Shown: in pieces, positions 44,556 to 44,659 of the stretch
Numbering within the stretch: the first letter of the stretch is position 1
Layout of the letters: each line of letters opens with the position of its first letter
Origin: a bacterium 336/3
GTDB taxonomy: Bacteria; Bacteroidota; Bacteroidia; Cytophagales; Thermonemataceae
Reading direction: 5' to 3'
Length of the DNA: 44,659 bases
Assembly (NCBI GenBank): GCA_001281695.1
Contig: LJIE01000006.1
Coordinates: 1 to 44,659, forward strand
Notes under the pieces: model-generated
Database searches by the model: none
What the model was told of the DNA's origin: nothing
The model's input: only the letters and a program-made list of their open reading frames with translations
Position numbers and translations under genes: made by a program

Positions 44556-44659
44556 AGCGAAAAAACAGATCTTATCCGTCAGACTTTTGGCTTAGACCTC
44601 CCTCCCTTTTAGGTAGTTAAATACTTGATTATAAATACTTTTTATTTCTAAAAAAGACA
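44556..44659. repeat. Terminal copy of the parA-upstream long repeat
   Basis: The last 104 bases repeat the core and the start of the unit found at 1-415: GCGAAAAAACAG, ATCCGTCAGACTTTTGGCTT and CTCCCTTTTAG all recur. The window stops at AAAAAAGACA, a string also present at 66-75, and restarts at AGACCGCCC if joined end to end. The simplest reading is a circular molecule cut inside a repeat cluster. Closing the ends as given would drop about 48 bases from one unit, so an assembly collapse at the junction is possible. Confidence 0.65.

Overview
The window looks like a complete or nearly complete plasmid of an AT-rich Bacteroidota, most likely Cytophagales-like. The evidence is Bacteroidota-type promoters (TTTG, 19 bp, TAnnTTTG), a type IX secretion (T9SS) C-terminal sorting domain, SprB repeats, a TANFOR-type protein family, and a Kelch/DUF4907 lipoprotein pair. 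The two ends carry pieces of the same long repeat (44556-44659 and 1-415), as expected if a circle was opened inside a repeat cluster. No rRNA, tRNA, CRISPR array or transposase was seen.

Layout. (1) 1-3560 is the maintenance module: a long-repeat cluster, a promoter, a parA / ribbon-helix-helix / rep operon, then 13 iterons and a 47-bp perfect palindrome. (2) 3924-9910 is a complete type I restriction-modification operon (hsdR-hsdM-hsdS, minus strand). (3) 10071-14856 holds a family 2 glycosyltransferase, a probable modification-sensing nuclease (PD-(D/E)XK plus PUA/EVE-like domain), a repeat-rich gap, a DUF998 membrane protein and a serine recombinase. (4) 14857-17213 holds a BfmA/BtgA-like protein, a zinc-ribbon protein with two identical palindromes upstream, two candidate short RNAs and a 47-codon ORF. 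(5) 17703-44473 is a cell-surface/secretion locus.

The surface locus is the main point of interest. It has a 'scaffold' set: an FN3 protein, a 1504-aa SprB-repeat/T9SS protein, a 1564-aa secreted protein, two TANFOR/FN3 proteins and an outer-membrane beta-barrel-like protein. Each TANFOR copy is followed directly on the same strand by an exported protein with a putative caspase-fold His/Cys pair. TANFOR-1 precedes a protein with a C80-like self-processing domain and an ADP-ribosyltransferase-like C-terminus, then a signal-less putative immunity gene. TANFOR-2 precedes a CHAT-domain protein that overlaps a convergent secreted LRR gene. The TANFOR copies are nearly identical over about 570 residues and then diverge. 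Hand counts on single 60-base lines give about 38-43% G+C in scaffold genes and TANFOR N-termini, against about 27-30% in the TANFOR C-terminal regions and toxin gene. I infer a modular carrier-plus-cargo system. That is a hypothesis from layout and motifs; no homology search was possible.
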